DNA from: Aminobacter carboxidus
Lineage (GTDB): Bacteria; Pseudomonadota; Alphaproteobacteria; Rhizobiales; Rhizobiaceae
Length of the DNA stretch: 64,000 nucleotides
Assembly (NCBI RefSeq): GCF_014863355.1
Contig: NZ_JACZEP010000003.1
Span: forward strand, 434,001 to 498,000
Direction of reading: 5' to 3'
Positions 17,459 to 25,460 of this stretch are shown here, in pieces (position 1 is the stretch's first letter; the number at the start of each line of letters is the position of its first letter). Position numbers and translations under genes: made by a program. The notes under the pieces are model-generated. The model made no database searches. It was not told the origin of the DNA and was given only the letters and a program-made list of their open reading frames with translations.

Positions 17459-18241
17459 CTATTCGCCGACTATCACCTTCGGTCCCTTCCGCTCCAGCGC
17501 CTCGACCATCGCTGCAGGGGGAGGGGCGTCGACGATGACACCGGCAGCGAGTTCGAAGCGCTGGATGCGCAGCGGCGTCAGCCGGCCGAACTTGGAGCTG
17601 TCGAGCACGAAGTAGGCGCGGGCGGCGGTGGCCGCCATGCGCGAGCGCTGTTCGGCACCGTTGCGGGTGAAGTCGGTGATCTCGCCGTCCGGCGACAGCG
17701 CACCGCCCCCGAGGAAGGCGATGTCGATGCGGAAGCGGCCGACAGCGTCGAGCGCGTCGATGCCGACCGCGGCTTCCTCTAACGGGTCGATCTCGCCGCC
17801 CAGCATGTGCACGCGCACATGCTGCTGGCGGCACATATGCAGCGCGATCGTCAGGCTGGTGGTGCAGATGGTCAGGTTCTGCTTGCCTGCGAGCGCATGG
17901 GCCACCGCAAGCGTGGTGGTGCCGGAATCGAGGAACACGACCATGCCGTCCTCGACCAGTGCGGCTGCGGCCCGACCGATGGCTGCCTTGCCGCCGGCAT
18001 TCTCCTGGCTGCGCAAGGTGAGCGCCGGTTCGGTCGCTTCGAACAAGGTCGCGCCGCCATGGACGAGGTCGAGCTGGCCGCGCTCGGCGAGGTGTTTCAT
18101 GTCGCGGCGGATGGTCTCGCGCGAGACGTCGAAAAAGGCGGCAAGCTCGGTGATGCCGACCGAGCCGTCGGCGGCGAGCCGCCTCAGGATCTCGTCGTGG
18201 CGCCGCGGCGCGAGCGCCTTGTGGTTTTGCGAGTCGGACAT
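17459..18241 (-). CDS. DeoR-family transcriptional regulator
   Basis: 260 residues. The N-terminal HTH_DeoR domain reads RRHDEILRRLAADGSVGITELAAFFDVSRETIRRDMKHL. The DeoRC sensor domain follows, with VFLDSGTTTLAVAHAL and the conserved TTSLTIALHM region that binds phosphorylated effectors in related proteins. It lies 77 bases downstream of the second dehydrogenase gene on the same strand. A 9-bp-arm palindrome (18245-18275) lies directly before its start, suggesting autoregulation, and part of that site's sequence recurs upstream of the first dehydrogenase gene. It is a likely local repressor; effector unknown. Confidence 0.9.
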   Translation of the reverse strand: MSDSQNHKALAPRRHDEILRRLAADGSVGITELAAFFDVSRETIRRDMKHLAERGQLDLVHGGATLFEATEPALTLRSQENAGGKAAIGRAAAALVEDGMVVFLDSGTTTLAVAHALAGKQNLTICTTSLTIALHMCRQQHVRVHMLGGEIDPLEEAAVGIDALDAVGRFRIDIAFLGGGALSPDGEITDFTRNGAEQRSRMAATAARAYFVLDSSKFGRLTPLRIQRFELAAGVIVDAPPPAAMVEALERKGPKVIVGE

Positions 18242-18244
18242 GAC

Positions 18245-18275
18245 GCCAATGTGGCGGCATAGCAGTCACATTGGC
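18245..18275. promoter_or_regulatory. Palindrome immediately upstream of the DeoR gene
   Basis: Perfect 9-bp arms GCCAATGTG and CACATTGGC separated by 13 bases, starting 4 bases before the DeoR ATG. A further ATGTTGCA and TATGTGGCA follow at 18282-18299. The position fits an autoregulatory operator; CACATTG is shared with the region upstream of the first dehydrogenase gene. Confidence 0.5.
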
Positions 18276-18318
18276 AAGCAGATGTTGCAATATGTGGCAT
18301 ACGGAGCTTGTCGCCACA

Positions 18319-20742
18319 TCAGATTCGGACGCGTTCCCCCGCGGGATCGTAAACACAGCGCTCGACGACCGTTGCCCGGCTGCGGCGTCCGAAGGCTTCG
18401 ACCTCGATCTCCTTCAGCGCCATGTCGTCGCCCTTGAGATAGCCGAAGACCAGCGATGCGCCTGTCGTGTGGCCGAAGTCGCCGCTCGTCGTCATGCCGA
18501 CGACGCGGCCATTCACCGACATCGCCTCGCCGCCATAGACCGATAGCGGCTCATCGAGCTTGAAGCAGGCGAGCTTGCGGGTCAGGCCGCGCTCCTTCTG
18601 CGCCACAAGCGCATCACGACCTTGGAAGTCGCCCTTCTTCATCGACACGGCAAAGCCGAGGCCGGCCTCCAGCGGCGTGTCGTCCGGCGTGATGTCGGCA
18701 CCCCAGTAGAGATAGCGCTTTTCCATGCGCAGGCTGGAGATCGCCTTGTAGCCGACGTCGGCGATGCCGAACGCCGCGCCCGCGTCTTTCAGCACCTCGT
18801 AGACATAGGCCGTATATTCAGTGGGGATGTGCAGCTCCCAGCCGAGCTCGCCGACATAGGTGACGCGGGCGGCAAAGACCGGCGCCCAGCCGACGCGGAT
18901 CTCGCGGCAACTCATGTAGGGGAATGCTTCGTTGGAGATGTCGTGCTCGCTGACCTTGGTCAGCACCTGGCGCGCCAGCGGCCCGCACAAATTGATGACG
19001 CCGTAGGCCCCGGTCACATCATGCACCGAAACCGCGCCGTCGCGCGGCATGTGGCGGCGGATCCAGCCGCCGTCACGGGTGCCGAAGGCAGACCCCGTGA
19101 CAACATGGAACCTGTGTTCGCCCTGACGCATGATGGTGAGGTCGGCCTCGATGCCGCCGTGCCTGTTGAGCAGTTGGGTGTAGACGACGGCGTTGTCGCC
19201 CTTGTCAACATTGGCGGCAGCCAACCACTGCAGATAGGACAATGCGCCGGTACCGGAGACCTCGAACTTCGAGAAGGATGACTGGTCGACCAGCGCCACC
19301 CCCTCACGCACGATCCTGTGCTCGCGGCCGATGACTTCGGCGTAGGGCGCGCGTTCGAAGGTTTCGAGCGGCGGCTTGGCCTCGCCGGCTTTCAGGAAAT
19401 AGTTCGGCCGTTCCCAGCCGAACTTGACGCCGTTGACCGCACCTTTCGCGGTCAGGGTCTGGTAGAGCGGCGAGCGGCGCAGCGGGCGGCAGGCGGAGCG
19501 TTCCTCTTCCGGCCAGGCGATGGCGTAGTATTTCGAATAGGCTTCGATGGCGCTGTCTCGGAGATAGGCCAGCCCGCCATGCGGCTTGCCGAAGCGGCGC
19601 AGGTCGAAGGCCCACAGGTCCATGCCGGGGTCGCCTTCGACGATCCAGTTGGCCATGGCACGGCCGGCACCGCCCGACGCCGCGATGCCCGAGGTGAAGC
19701 CGCAGGCGACGTAGAAGTTCTCATAGTCGCCGGCAAGGCCCATCACCGGCTCGCCGTCGGCCGAGATCGGAATCGGGCCGTTGACCACGGCGCGCACGCC
19801 GAGTTCGCCGAGGATCGGGATGCGGTTGGCAGCACCTTCGATGACTTCCGAGATGCGTTCGAGATCGTCGGGGAACAGCTCCTGGCCGAAGCTCATCGGC
19901 AGTTTGCCGAGCCCGTAGGCAGCGCGCGTTTCCTTTTCCCAGCCGCCGATCGCCATCGCGCCCGGTTCCGGCTTGACGTAGAAATTGGCATCGGGGTCGC
20001 GCAGCGTCGGCAGGTCGTCGGGTACGGCAGGTGACTTCTCGGTGACGAAATATTCGTGCTCAACGACGGTGATCGGCAGGTCGATGCCGGCGAGTTCGCC
20101 GAACTGGCGCGCCCAGAGGCCTGCGGCGTTGACGACGATCTCGCAGCCGACATCGCCATCAGCAGTCTTCACCGCGGTGATGCGGCGATCCTTGATGGCA
20201 AGGCCTGTGACGGTGACGCCCTCGACGATGCGCACGCCGCCCGCACGCGCGCCTTTGGCGTAGGCGTGGGTCAGCGAATAGGGATCGACATGTCCGTCCG
20301 AGGCGATCCAGGTCGCACCGCGCAGATCCCTGGTGTCGACAAGCGGGAACAGCCGCTTCACCTCGTCGGGGCCGACCAGTTCCATGTCGAAGCCGTAGCT
20401 CTTGGCAGCCGTGTGCGCCCGCTTGAGCTCTTCCCAGCGCGCGTCGGAGGCGGCGAGGCGCAGGCTGCCGACATTCTTCCAGCCGACGTCCTGGCCGGTC
20501 TCGGCGCCGATCCTGGCGCACAGGTCGGCGCTGTACTGCATCAGGCGGGTCAGGTTCACCTTGCTGCGCAGCTGTCCCATCAGGCCGGCGGCATGCCAGG
20601 TGGAGCCCGCCGTCAGCACGTTCTTTTCAAGCAGCAGCACGTCTTTCTCGCCCGCCTTGGCGAGGTGATAGGCAATGCTGGTGCCAAGGGCACCGCCACC
20701 GACGATGACGATCCGGGCGTGCGAAGGGACTTTGCTGGACAT
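18319..20742 (-). CDS. Second dimethylglycine/sarcosine dehydrogenase-like FAD-GcvT protein
   Basis: About 807 residues from MSSKVPSHARIVIVGGGALG. The frame continues open to 22095 through the reductase gene, but that upstream part is an antisense-like artefact in the wrong frame for the reductase. It has an N-terminal FAD domain with GGGALGTSIAYHL and the covalent-FAD motif TAGSTWHAAGLMGQ, and a C-terminal aminomethyltransferase domain (YVGELGWELHIPTEYTAYVYEVL; LGFAVSMKKGDFQGRDAL). It is the same architecture as the protein at 14063-16540. It lies downstream of the Rieske oxygenase and its reductase and is probably in their operon, so it likely demethylates the oxygenase product. Confidence 0.87.
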   Translation of the reverse strand: MSSKVPSHARIVIVGGGALGTSIAYHLAKAGEKDVLLLEKNVLTAGSTWHAAGLMGQLRSKVNLTRLMQYSADLCARIGAETGQDVGWKNVGSLRLAASDARWEELKRAHTAAKSYGFDMELVGPDEVKRLFPLVDTRDLRGATWIASDGHVDPYSLTHAYAKGARAGGVRIVEGVTVTGLAIKDRRITAVKTADGDVGCEIVVNAAGLWARQFGELAGIDLPITVVEHEYFVTEKSPAVPDDLPTLRDPDANFYVKPEPGAMAIGGWEKETRAAYGLGKLPMSFGQELFPDDLERISEVIEGAANRIPILGELGVRAVVNGPIPISADGEPVMGLAGDYENFYVACGFTSGIAASGGAGRAMANWIVEGDPGMDLWAFDLRRFGKPHGGLAYLRDSAIEAYSKYYAIAWPEEERSACRPLRRSPLYQTLTAKGAVNGVKFGWERPNYFLKAGEAKPPLETFERAPYAEVIGREHRIVREGVALVDQSSFSKFEVSGTGALSYLQWLAAANVDKGDNAVVYTQLLNRHGGIEADLTIMRQGEHRFHVVTGSAFGTRDGGWIRRHMPRDGAVSVHDVTGAYGVINLCGPLARQVLTKVSEHDISNEAFPYMSCREIRVGWAPVFAARVTYVGELGWELHIPTEYTAYVYEVLKDAGAAFGIADVGYKAISSLRMEKRYLYWGADITPDDTPLEAGLGFAVSMKKGDFQGRDALVAQKERGLTRKLACFKLDEPLSVYGGEAMSVNGRVVGMTTSGDFGHTTGASLVFGYLKGDDMALKEIEVEAFGRRSRATVVERCVYDPAGERVRI

Positions 20743-20819
20743 GCTTTGACTTTCCGAGTGGTCTCGCGGTTGCGAGGCGAGTTCAGGTTCCTTCAGCCGG
20801 CTTTCGCCCGGCCGATTTG

Positions 20820-21776
20820 TCAGAGGTCGAGGGTCAGGCTTGCAGAGCGGGCGCGCGAACAGCAGACGGTGAGGAATTCGCGGCGCTCGTCGTCGGTGAG
20901 AGCCTGGTCGCGGTGGTCTGGTTCGCCGTCGAGATAGGGAACCATGCAGGAGCCGCAGATGCCCTGCCGGCAGCTGGTCGCTATGTCGTGGCCGGCTGCC
21001 TTGAGTGCGGCGAGCAATGTCGTGCCCGCCGGCACGTCGATGACCGCGCCGCTCGATGCAATCGTCACCTGGAACGATGTGTCGCCTTCGACGATCATGG
21101 CTTCGGGCGCAAAGCTTTCGACATGCACCTGCTCGCGCGGCCAGTTTTCTGTTGCCTTGGCGAATGCCTTGAGAAAGCCAACCGGGCCGCAGGCATAAGC
21201 GTGGACGCCGTCCGCCGCCTCGCCGACGAGTGCCGCCATGTCTGGGCGTTTTGCCGGGTCGTTGCCGTCGAGGTGAAGGGCTGCGCGGCCGGCCTTGACC
21301 TCTTCGAGAATGAACTCGCGGAACGCTGTTTCTTTCAACGAGCGAGCACAGACATGCGCGAAGTAGCTCGTCTTGCTGCGCTTGAGATAATGGATCATCG
21401 CTATAACAGGCGTGATGCCGATGCCGCCGGCGATGAGGATATGGTGCCTGCCATTCTCGACGAGCGGAAAGCCGTTGCGCGGCGGGTCGGCGCGCACCAC
21501 GACGCCGCGCTCGAAAGCCTTTGCCACCTCTATCGAACCGCCTTCGCCGTGCTCCTCGCGCTGAACGGCGATCCAGTATTCGTTCTTGTTCGCCGGGTCG
21601 CCGCACAGCGAATAGCAGCGGGCGCGGCCACTCGGCAGGCGGAAATTGAGGTGCGCGCCGGCCTGCCAGGCCGGCAGGCGCTCGCCATGTGGCGAGACCA
21701 GCCGATAGGCCGAGACCCTTGCGGTGAGCGTCCTGATTTCTGCGACCTGCAGCAGGATTTCCGGCCTGGAAAGCAT
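20820..21776 (-). CDS. Oxygenase reductase with FAD, NAD and C-terminal 2Fe-2S domains
   Basis: 318 residues of the phthalate dioxygenase reductase/VanB class. The flavin motif is RCYSLCGDP (about residue 53), the NAD region ILIAGGIGITPVIAMI, and the C-terminal plant-type ferredoxin has CRQGICGSCMVPYLDG with a final Cys in FLTVCCSRA. This domain order (FAD-NAD-2Fe-2S) fits a one-protein electron donor for a Rieske oxygenase. It lies 24 bases downstream of the oxygenase gene. GbcB-type partners of glycine betaine oxygenase have comparable parts. An AGGAG motif precedes the ATG at 21774-21776. Confidence 0.9.
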   Translation of the reverse strand: MLSRPEILLQVAEIRTLTARVSAYRLVSPHGERLPAWQAGAHLNFRLPSGRARCYSLCGDPANKNEYWIAVQREEHGEGGSIEVAKAFERGVVVRADPPRNGFPLVENGRHHILIAGGIGITPVIAMIHYLKRSKTSYFAHVCARSLKETAFREFILEEVKAGRAALHLDGNDPAKRPDMAALVGEAADGVHAYACGPVGFLKAFAKATENWPREQVHVESFAPEAMIVEGDTSFQVTIASSGAVIDVPAGTTLLAALKAAGHDIATSCRQGICGSCMVPYLDGEPDHRDQALTDDERREFLTVCCSRARSASLTLDL

Positions 21777-21800
21777 GGTGTGGCTCCTGTCTTGGGAGGA

Positions 21801-23000
21801 TCAGGCGCCCATCTGGCGGGCGTACCACCTGACGTAGCGGTCGACGTTCTGCTCCTTCAGCGGCGAGTAGGGTCCGGGCTGGAAACCCGGCGAGGTTATG
21901 CCGATCCACTGGCGCCGGCAGATTTCCCAGTCTTCCGACATCACCTCGTCGTGGAAAGCGGCGACCTTCTCGGGATCGTAGTCGCGGCCCTCGACCGCGT
22001 TCTGGTCGACCAGCCAGTAGCCGCGCACGATGGTCTTGGTCGGCGACACCGGGGTGATGCGCACGGTGTGGGCATAGTCGGAATTGGCGTGGCACCAGAA
22101 GTTGATGTTAGTGTTGGCGCGTGCCGTACCCATGTCGGGGTCTAAGAAACCGGCCATCAGCACGTCGCAGACCAGCTGCCCGTCGGGGCTTTCGGTGACC
22201 ATGCCCTTGCGCACCGGCGTGCGGTTGGCACGAAACCACTCGGCGGTGTAGTCGGACGAGGTGTTGACGCGGGCCGTGTCGAGACCAGCCTTTTCCCAGC
22301 GGATGGCGCAATCGGCGAGGCGCTCCGATATCTCGTCGGTGAGGTCTGGATTGTCGTTTTCGGTGTCGTACTGCACCGATACATAGCCGTGGTGATTGGC
22401 CTCGCAGTGATAGCACTCGCGGTTGTTCTCAACGACGAGCTTCCAGTTCAGGTCGAGCTCGTAGTCGCGGATCAACGCAATCTTGGCGCGGTTCATGCCT
22501 TGTGACTTCAGGATCGGCGACAGGTGGTCGCGCAGCTCGTGAAACGGCGAGGGCGTGTCGGAGAGGTTGACGAAGATCAGCCCGTCGAACTCCTCGGCAT
22601 GCACGCGCTTGAGGCCATGCTCGGCCTTGTCGAAGTCCTCGCCCATCATCGGCGCGCCGATAAGCTGACCGTCATGGGCATAAGACCAGGAATGATAGGG
22701 GCAGACCAGCCGCGTTGCCTTGCCCTTTTCCTTGGTACAGATGATCGAACCACGATGGCGGCAGACATTGTGGTGGGCATGCACCTTGCCGTCGCGATCG
22801 CGCACCACCACAACCGGCGCGGCGCCGACAGTGAGCGTCATGTAGTCGCCCGACTTGGGCAGCTCGATGGAATGTCCGGCGAAGAACCAGTTGTTGCGGA
22901 AGATCCGCTCCTGCTCTTCGGCGAAGATTTCGGCGTTGATGTAGAAGTCGCGTGGCAGGCCGTAGCCCGGCCGATAGCCATTGAGCCAGTGAACGTTCAT
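21801..23000 (-). CDS. Rieske non-heme iron oxygenase alpha subunit (betaine demethylase type)
   Basis: 399 residues from MNVHWLNGYRPGYGLPRD; the upstream extension to 23060 is not needed. Rieske 2Fe-2S ligands are in NVCRHRGSIIC and CPYHSW. The mononuclear iron site lies in VVENNRECYHCEANHHGY, where the Glu/Asp bridge and His ligands are expected. It matches the GbcA/stachydrine demethylase/CntA-like branch acting on quaternary ammonium compounds. With the adjacent reductase, two DMGDH/SARDH-like proteins and a GATase-AraC regulator, glycine betaine or another N-methylated betaine is the best guess for substrate. Exact specificity cannot be read. Confidence 0.85.
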   Translation of the reverse strand: MNVHWLNGYRPGYGLPRDFYINAEIFAEEQERIFRNNWFFAGHSIELPKSGDYMTLTVGAAPVVVVRDRDGKVHAHHNVCRHRGSIICTKEKGKATRLVCPYHSWSYAHDGQLIGAPMMGEDFDKAEHGLKRVHAEEFDGLIFVNLSDTPSPFHELRDHLSPILKSQGMNRAKIALIRDYELDLNWKLVVENNRECYHCEANHHGYVSVQYDTENDNPDLTDEISERLADCAIRWEKAGLDTARVNTSSDYTAEWFRANRTPVRKGMVTESPDGQLVCDVLMAGFLDPDMGTARANTNINFWCHANSDYAHTVRITPVSPTKTIVRGYWLVDQNAVEGRDYDPEKVAAFHDEVMSEDWEICRRQWIGITSPGFQPGPYSPLKEQNVDRYVRWYARQMGA

Positions 23001-23103
23001 TGCGGCGCCTCCCAGTGCTTGCTTGAGGCGGATTAGAATTGTTCTTGTCTGCGCCCGCAAACGCGATTACCTTGGGGGAAGGCCAAGAAAAACTAATGGT
23101 GCC

Positions 23104-23988
23104 ATGGCAACTGCCCGACCTCCGCTGAACTGGCTCCGGGCATTCGAGGCCGCCGCCCGGCTTGGCAGCTTTGCCGGCGCTGCCAGCGAGCTCAACGTCA
23201 CCCCGTCGGCGATTTCCCAGCATATCCGGGCTTTGGAACTGCGCCTCGGCAAGGAGCTGTTCGACCGCCATGCCAATGGCGTCAGACTGACTGACCGCGG
23301 CCGCATCTATGCCGAAGACCTCGGCCGGGCCTTTGCGCTGATCGACGAGGCAACCGCCAAGCTCGCCGGGCGCGGCACGCGCGAGATGCTGGTCGTGCAT
23401 GTGCCGACCTCGTTCGCCAGCCAGTGGATCGCGCCGCGGCTCGACCTGTTTCGCGCCCAGCATCCGACCATCGATCTCAGGCTGACAGCGCTCGACCACG
23501 GCGAGGGCAAGGTCGACGCGGCGATCGAGTTCGGCTGGGGCAACTGGCCAAAGCGCGAAGCGATGCTGCTTTTGCGCGACGAAACCTTTCCCGTCTGCGC
23601 GCCGAAATATGCCGAGACATTGAACTCGCCTGAAGACCTCAGGGCTCGCGACCTGCTGCATGTGCCGGGCTATGACGAAGACTGGGATACTTGGCTAGCC
23701 CATGTCGGCGTCACCGGCATCGACACCTCGGCCGGTTCATTCTTCGACCAGTCGATCATGGGCATTCGTGCCGCGGTCGAAGGCAAGGGCGTGTTGCTCG
23801 GCAGGACGGCGCTCATCGAACGTGAGCTTGCGAGCGGCCTGCTTGTCGCGCCTTTCAAACAGCGTCTGCGCGGTGCTGGCTCCTACTGGTTCCTGACCAC
23901 GCCGCAAAAGGCGAATACACCAAAGGTGAGCGCATTCCGTGACTGGCTGTTGTCCATGACTGCACCTGCCGCGACCGTCGGAGACTGA
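23104..23988 (+). CDS. LysR-family (GcvA-like) regulator divergent from the Rieske operon
   Basis: About 294 residues from MATARPPLNWLRAFEAAARLGSFAGAA. The helix-turn-helix ELNVTPSAISQHIRALELRLGKELFDR is typical of the GcvA/TrpI group. The effector domain runs from about residue 95 (EMLVVHVPTSFASQWIAPRLDLF). It starts 104 bases from the divergent Rieske oxygenase gene, so it probably controls that operon. The intergenic space holds CTTGG-N7-CCAAG near 23072-23090. An upstream in-frame start at 23023 is possible but would overlap the promoter region. Confidence 0.88.
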   Translation: MATARPPLNWLRAFEAAARLGSFAGAASELNVTPSAISQHIRALELRLGKELFDRHANGVRLTDRGRIYAEDLGRAFALIDEATAKLAGRGTREMLVVHVPTSFASQWIAPRLDLFRAQHPTIDLRLTALDHGEGKVDAAIEFGWGNWPKREAMLLLRDETFPVCAPKYAETLNSPEDLRARDLLHVPGYDEDWDTWLAHVGVTGIDTSAGSFFDQSIMGIRAAVEGKGVLLGRTALIERELASGLLVAPFKQRLRGAGSYWFLTTPQKANTPKVSAFRDWLLSMTAPAATVGD

Positions 23989-24025
23989 GCCCGGATCATC
24001 TCCGGCGGTGGCCGCCACAAATTGC

Positions 24026-24040
24026 AATGTTGCATTTTGT
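24026..24040 (+). promoter_or_regulatory. 15-mer shared with the first dehydrogenase promoter
   Basis: AATGTTGCATTTTGT lies 83 bases upstream of the AraC-type gene and is identical, in the same orientation relative to the downstream gene, to the minus-strand sequence at 16603-16589. Likely a binding site of a common regulator. Confidence 0.45.
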
Positions 24041-24122
24041 GTTATTTTGCGCCAATTTGTGACCCGGCGGTTTTTGGCTGTGGAGTCGAGCTCCCGCCTG
24101 CCGTATGCGCCGGGAGGGCCAC

Positions 24123-25178
24123 ATGAACGCACCGAGCAAGCCCACGGTCTTCGATGTCGGAGCCCGTTGGCCAGGTGGCGGCCTGGTCCAGCGCCAGGCG
24201 CTGCGACATCAGGCGGCGCAAGCGTCGGCCGGGTTCTCCATCCTGCTCTTGCAGGGCTTTTCCCAGCTCTGCCTGTCGTCACTGGTCGAGCCGCTGCGGC
24301 TCGCCAATGCGCTGTCTGGCACCGAGCTGTTCCGCTGGAAGCTCGTCAGCCTCGACGGCCGCTCGGTGGCGAGCGCCAGCGGGATTTCGGTCGAGGTATC
24401 GGGCAGTTTCGCCGAGGCCGCGAAGGCGCTGCCGTTCGAGTCGCAGGCGGCGGTGGCGATCTGCGCCGGGGAAGGAGTGGAGCGGCATGGCTCGCAGGAT
24501 CTGCGCGCCTGCCTGCGCCGCATCGCCCGGGCCCAACTGCCGGTCTATGCCTTGGGTACGGCGACGTGGCTGCTCGCCGATGCCGGCTTGCTCGGTGATG
24601 CCCGCTGCACCATCCACTGGGGCAAGATGGCGGCTTTGTCCGAGACCTTCTACGACCTTGCCATCGACGATGCTCTGTTCGTACGCGACGGCCAGATCAT
24701 CACCTGTGCCGGCGAACTGGCTGCCTTCGACCTTGCCATCGACATCGTGCAGGAGCGCTGCGGTACCGAGCTGGCGCGCAGCATCTGCCAGCATGTCACC
24801 GCCGACCGCTGGCGTGACGGTGCTTCCTGCCAGTCGGTGCCGCCGGGCCTGCGCTATGGCAGCACCGGCAAGAAGCTGCTGCGCATCATCCAGCTGATGG
24901 AAAAGCACATCGAGGAGCCGCTGTCGCTGGAGGAGATCTCGGTCCAGGTGTCGTTGTCGCGGCGCCAGATCGAGCGACTGTTCGAGCGGCATCTCGCGAC
25001 GACGCCGTGGCAGCATTATCTCGGCCTGCGCCTCGCAAAGGCGCGCCAGCTGATCGAGCTCACCGCGATGCCAATCATGGACATCGCGGTCGCTTGCGGC
25101 TTTGTTTCGTCATCGCATTTCTCGAAGAGCTTTCGTGACCATTTCAAGGTGCTGCCCAGCAAGGTCCGCGCGGCATAG
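24123..25178 (+). CDS. GATase1-like AraC-family regulator (GlxA/GbdR class)
   Basis: About 351 residues from MNAPSKPTVFDVGARWPGGG with GGGAGGGCC before the ATG. Residues ~35-220 form a DJ-1/PfpI-like domain (FSILLLQGFSQLCLSSLVEPLRLAN) without an evident catalytic cysteine. The C-terminal ~100 residues carry two AraC helix-turn-helices (LSLEEISVQVSLSRRQIERLFERHL; PIMDIAVACGFVSSSHFSKSFRDHF). GbdR, with this architecture, activates glycine betaine and dimethylglycine catabolism in Pseudomonas; next to a Rieske demethylase and DMGDH-like genes a similar role is likely. No gene follows in its operon. Confidence 0.88.
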   Translation: MNAPSKPTVFDVGARWPGGGLVQRQALRHQAAQASAGFSILLLQGFSQLCLSSLVEPLRLANALSGTELFRWKLVSLDGRSVASASGISVEVSGSFAEAAKALPFESQAAVAICAGEGVERHGSQDLRACLRRIARAQLPVYALGTATWLLADAGLLGDARCTIHWGKMAALSETFYDLAIDDALFVRDGQIITCAGELAAFDLAIDIVQERCGTELARSICQHVTADRWRDGASCQSVPPGLRYGSTGKKLLRIIQLMEKHIEEPLSLEEISVQVSLSRRQIERLFERHLATTPWQHYLGLRLAKARQLIELTAMPIMDIAVACGFVSSSHFSKSFRDHFKVLPSKVRAA

Positions 25179-25209
25179 CCGCGGCCCGAGGCACGACATT
25201 GACAGCTGA

Positions 25210-25232
25210 ATTAATCAGTGTGGCTGATTAAT
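25210..25232. promoter_or_regulatory. Perfect 9-5-9 palindrome with LysR box, upstream of GlpD-like gene
   Basis: ATTAATCAG-N5-CTGATTAAT is perfectly symmetrical and contains the T-N11-A core (TCAG-N5-CTGA) of LysR boxes. A near-identical copy with the same spacing lies at 28972-28994 beside the LysR gene. The rest of 25179-25460 shows no gene. Probable operator for the LysR protein at 27990-28952. Confidence 0.65.
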
Positions 25233-25460
25233 GGTCTAAGATTTGCAATTTGCCGATCAATCCTTCGCGTTGCTAAAACCTGAGCGCCGCATAAGAGGGG
25301 CGTGCGGTCGGCAGCAAGACAACCAGTGGACAGCTCATATGTCCCACGGCCAGTTTTCATCACCTGAGAATTTTCAAGTTCGCTGACACATGTGCCGCGA
25401 TCCATGCCTCTGAAGTGTTCGAGACAAACGCATTGATCGGCGTTGGAAAGTTGGCGGACC

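Noticed and set aside
17412-18356. 314-codon minus-strand frame overlapping the DeoR gene
   Set aside because: Arg-rich out-of-frame shadow; the DeoR helix-turn-helix and sensor domain are in the other frame.
18319-22095. Single 1258-residue frame suggesting a fusion of the dehydrogenase with an upstream domain
   Set aside because: The part above 20742 runs through the reductase gene in another frame and is Arg/Pro-rich; the dehydrogenase has its own start and normal length.
25443-25460. Earlier start for the GlpD-like protein
   Set aside because: Adds six residues (MESWRT) before a better-placed ATG; neither has a strong ribosome site, so the family-like start was chosen.
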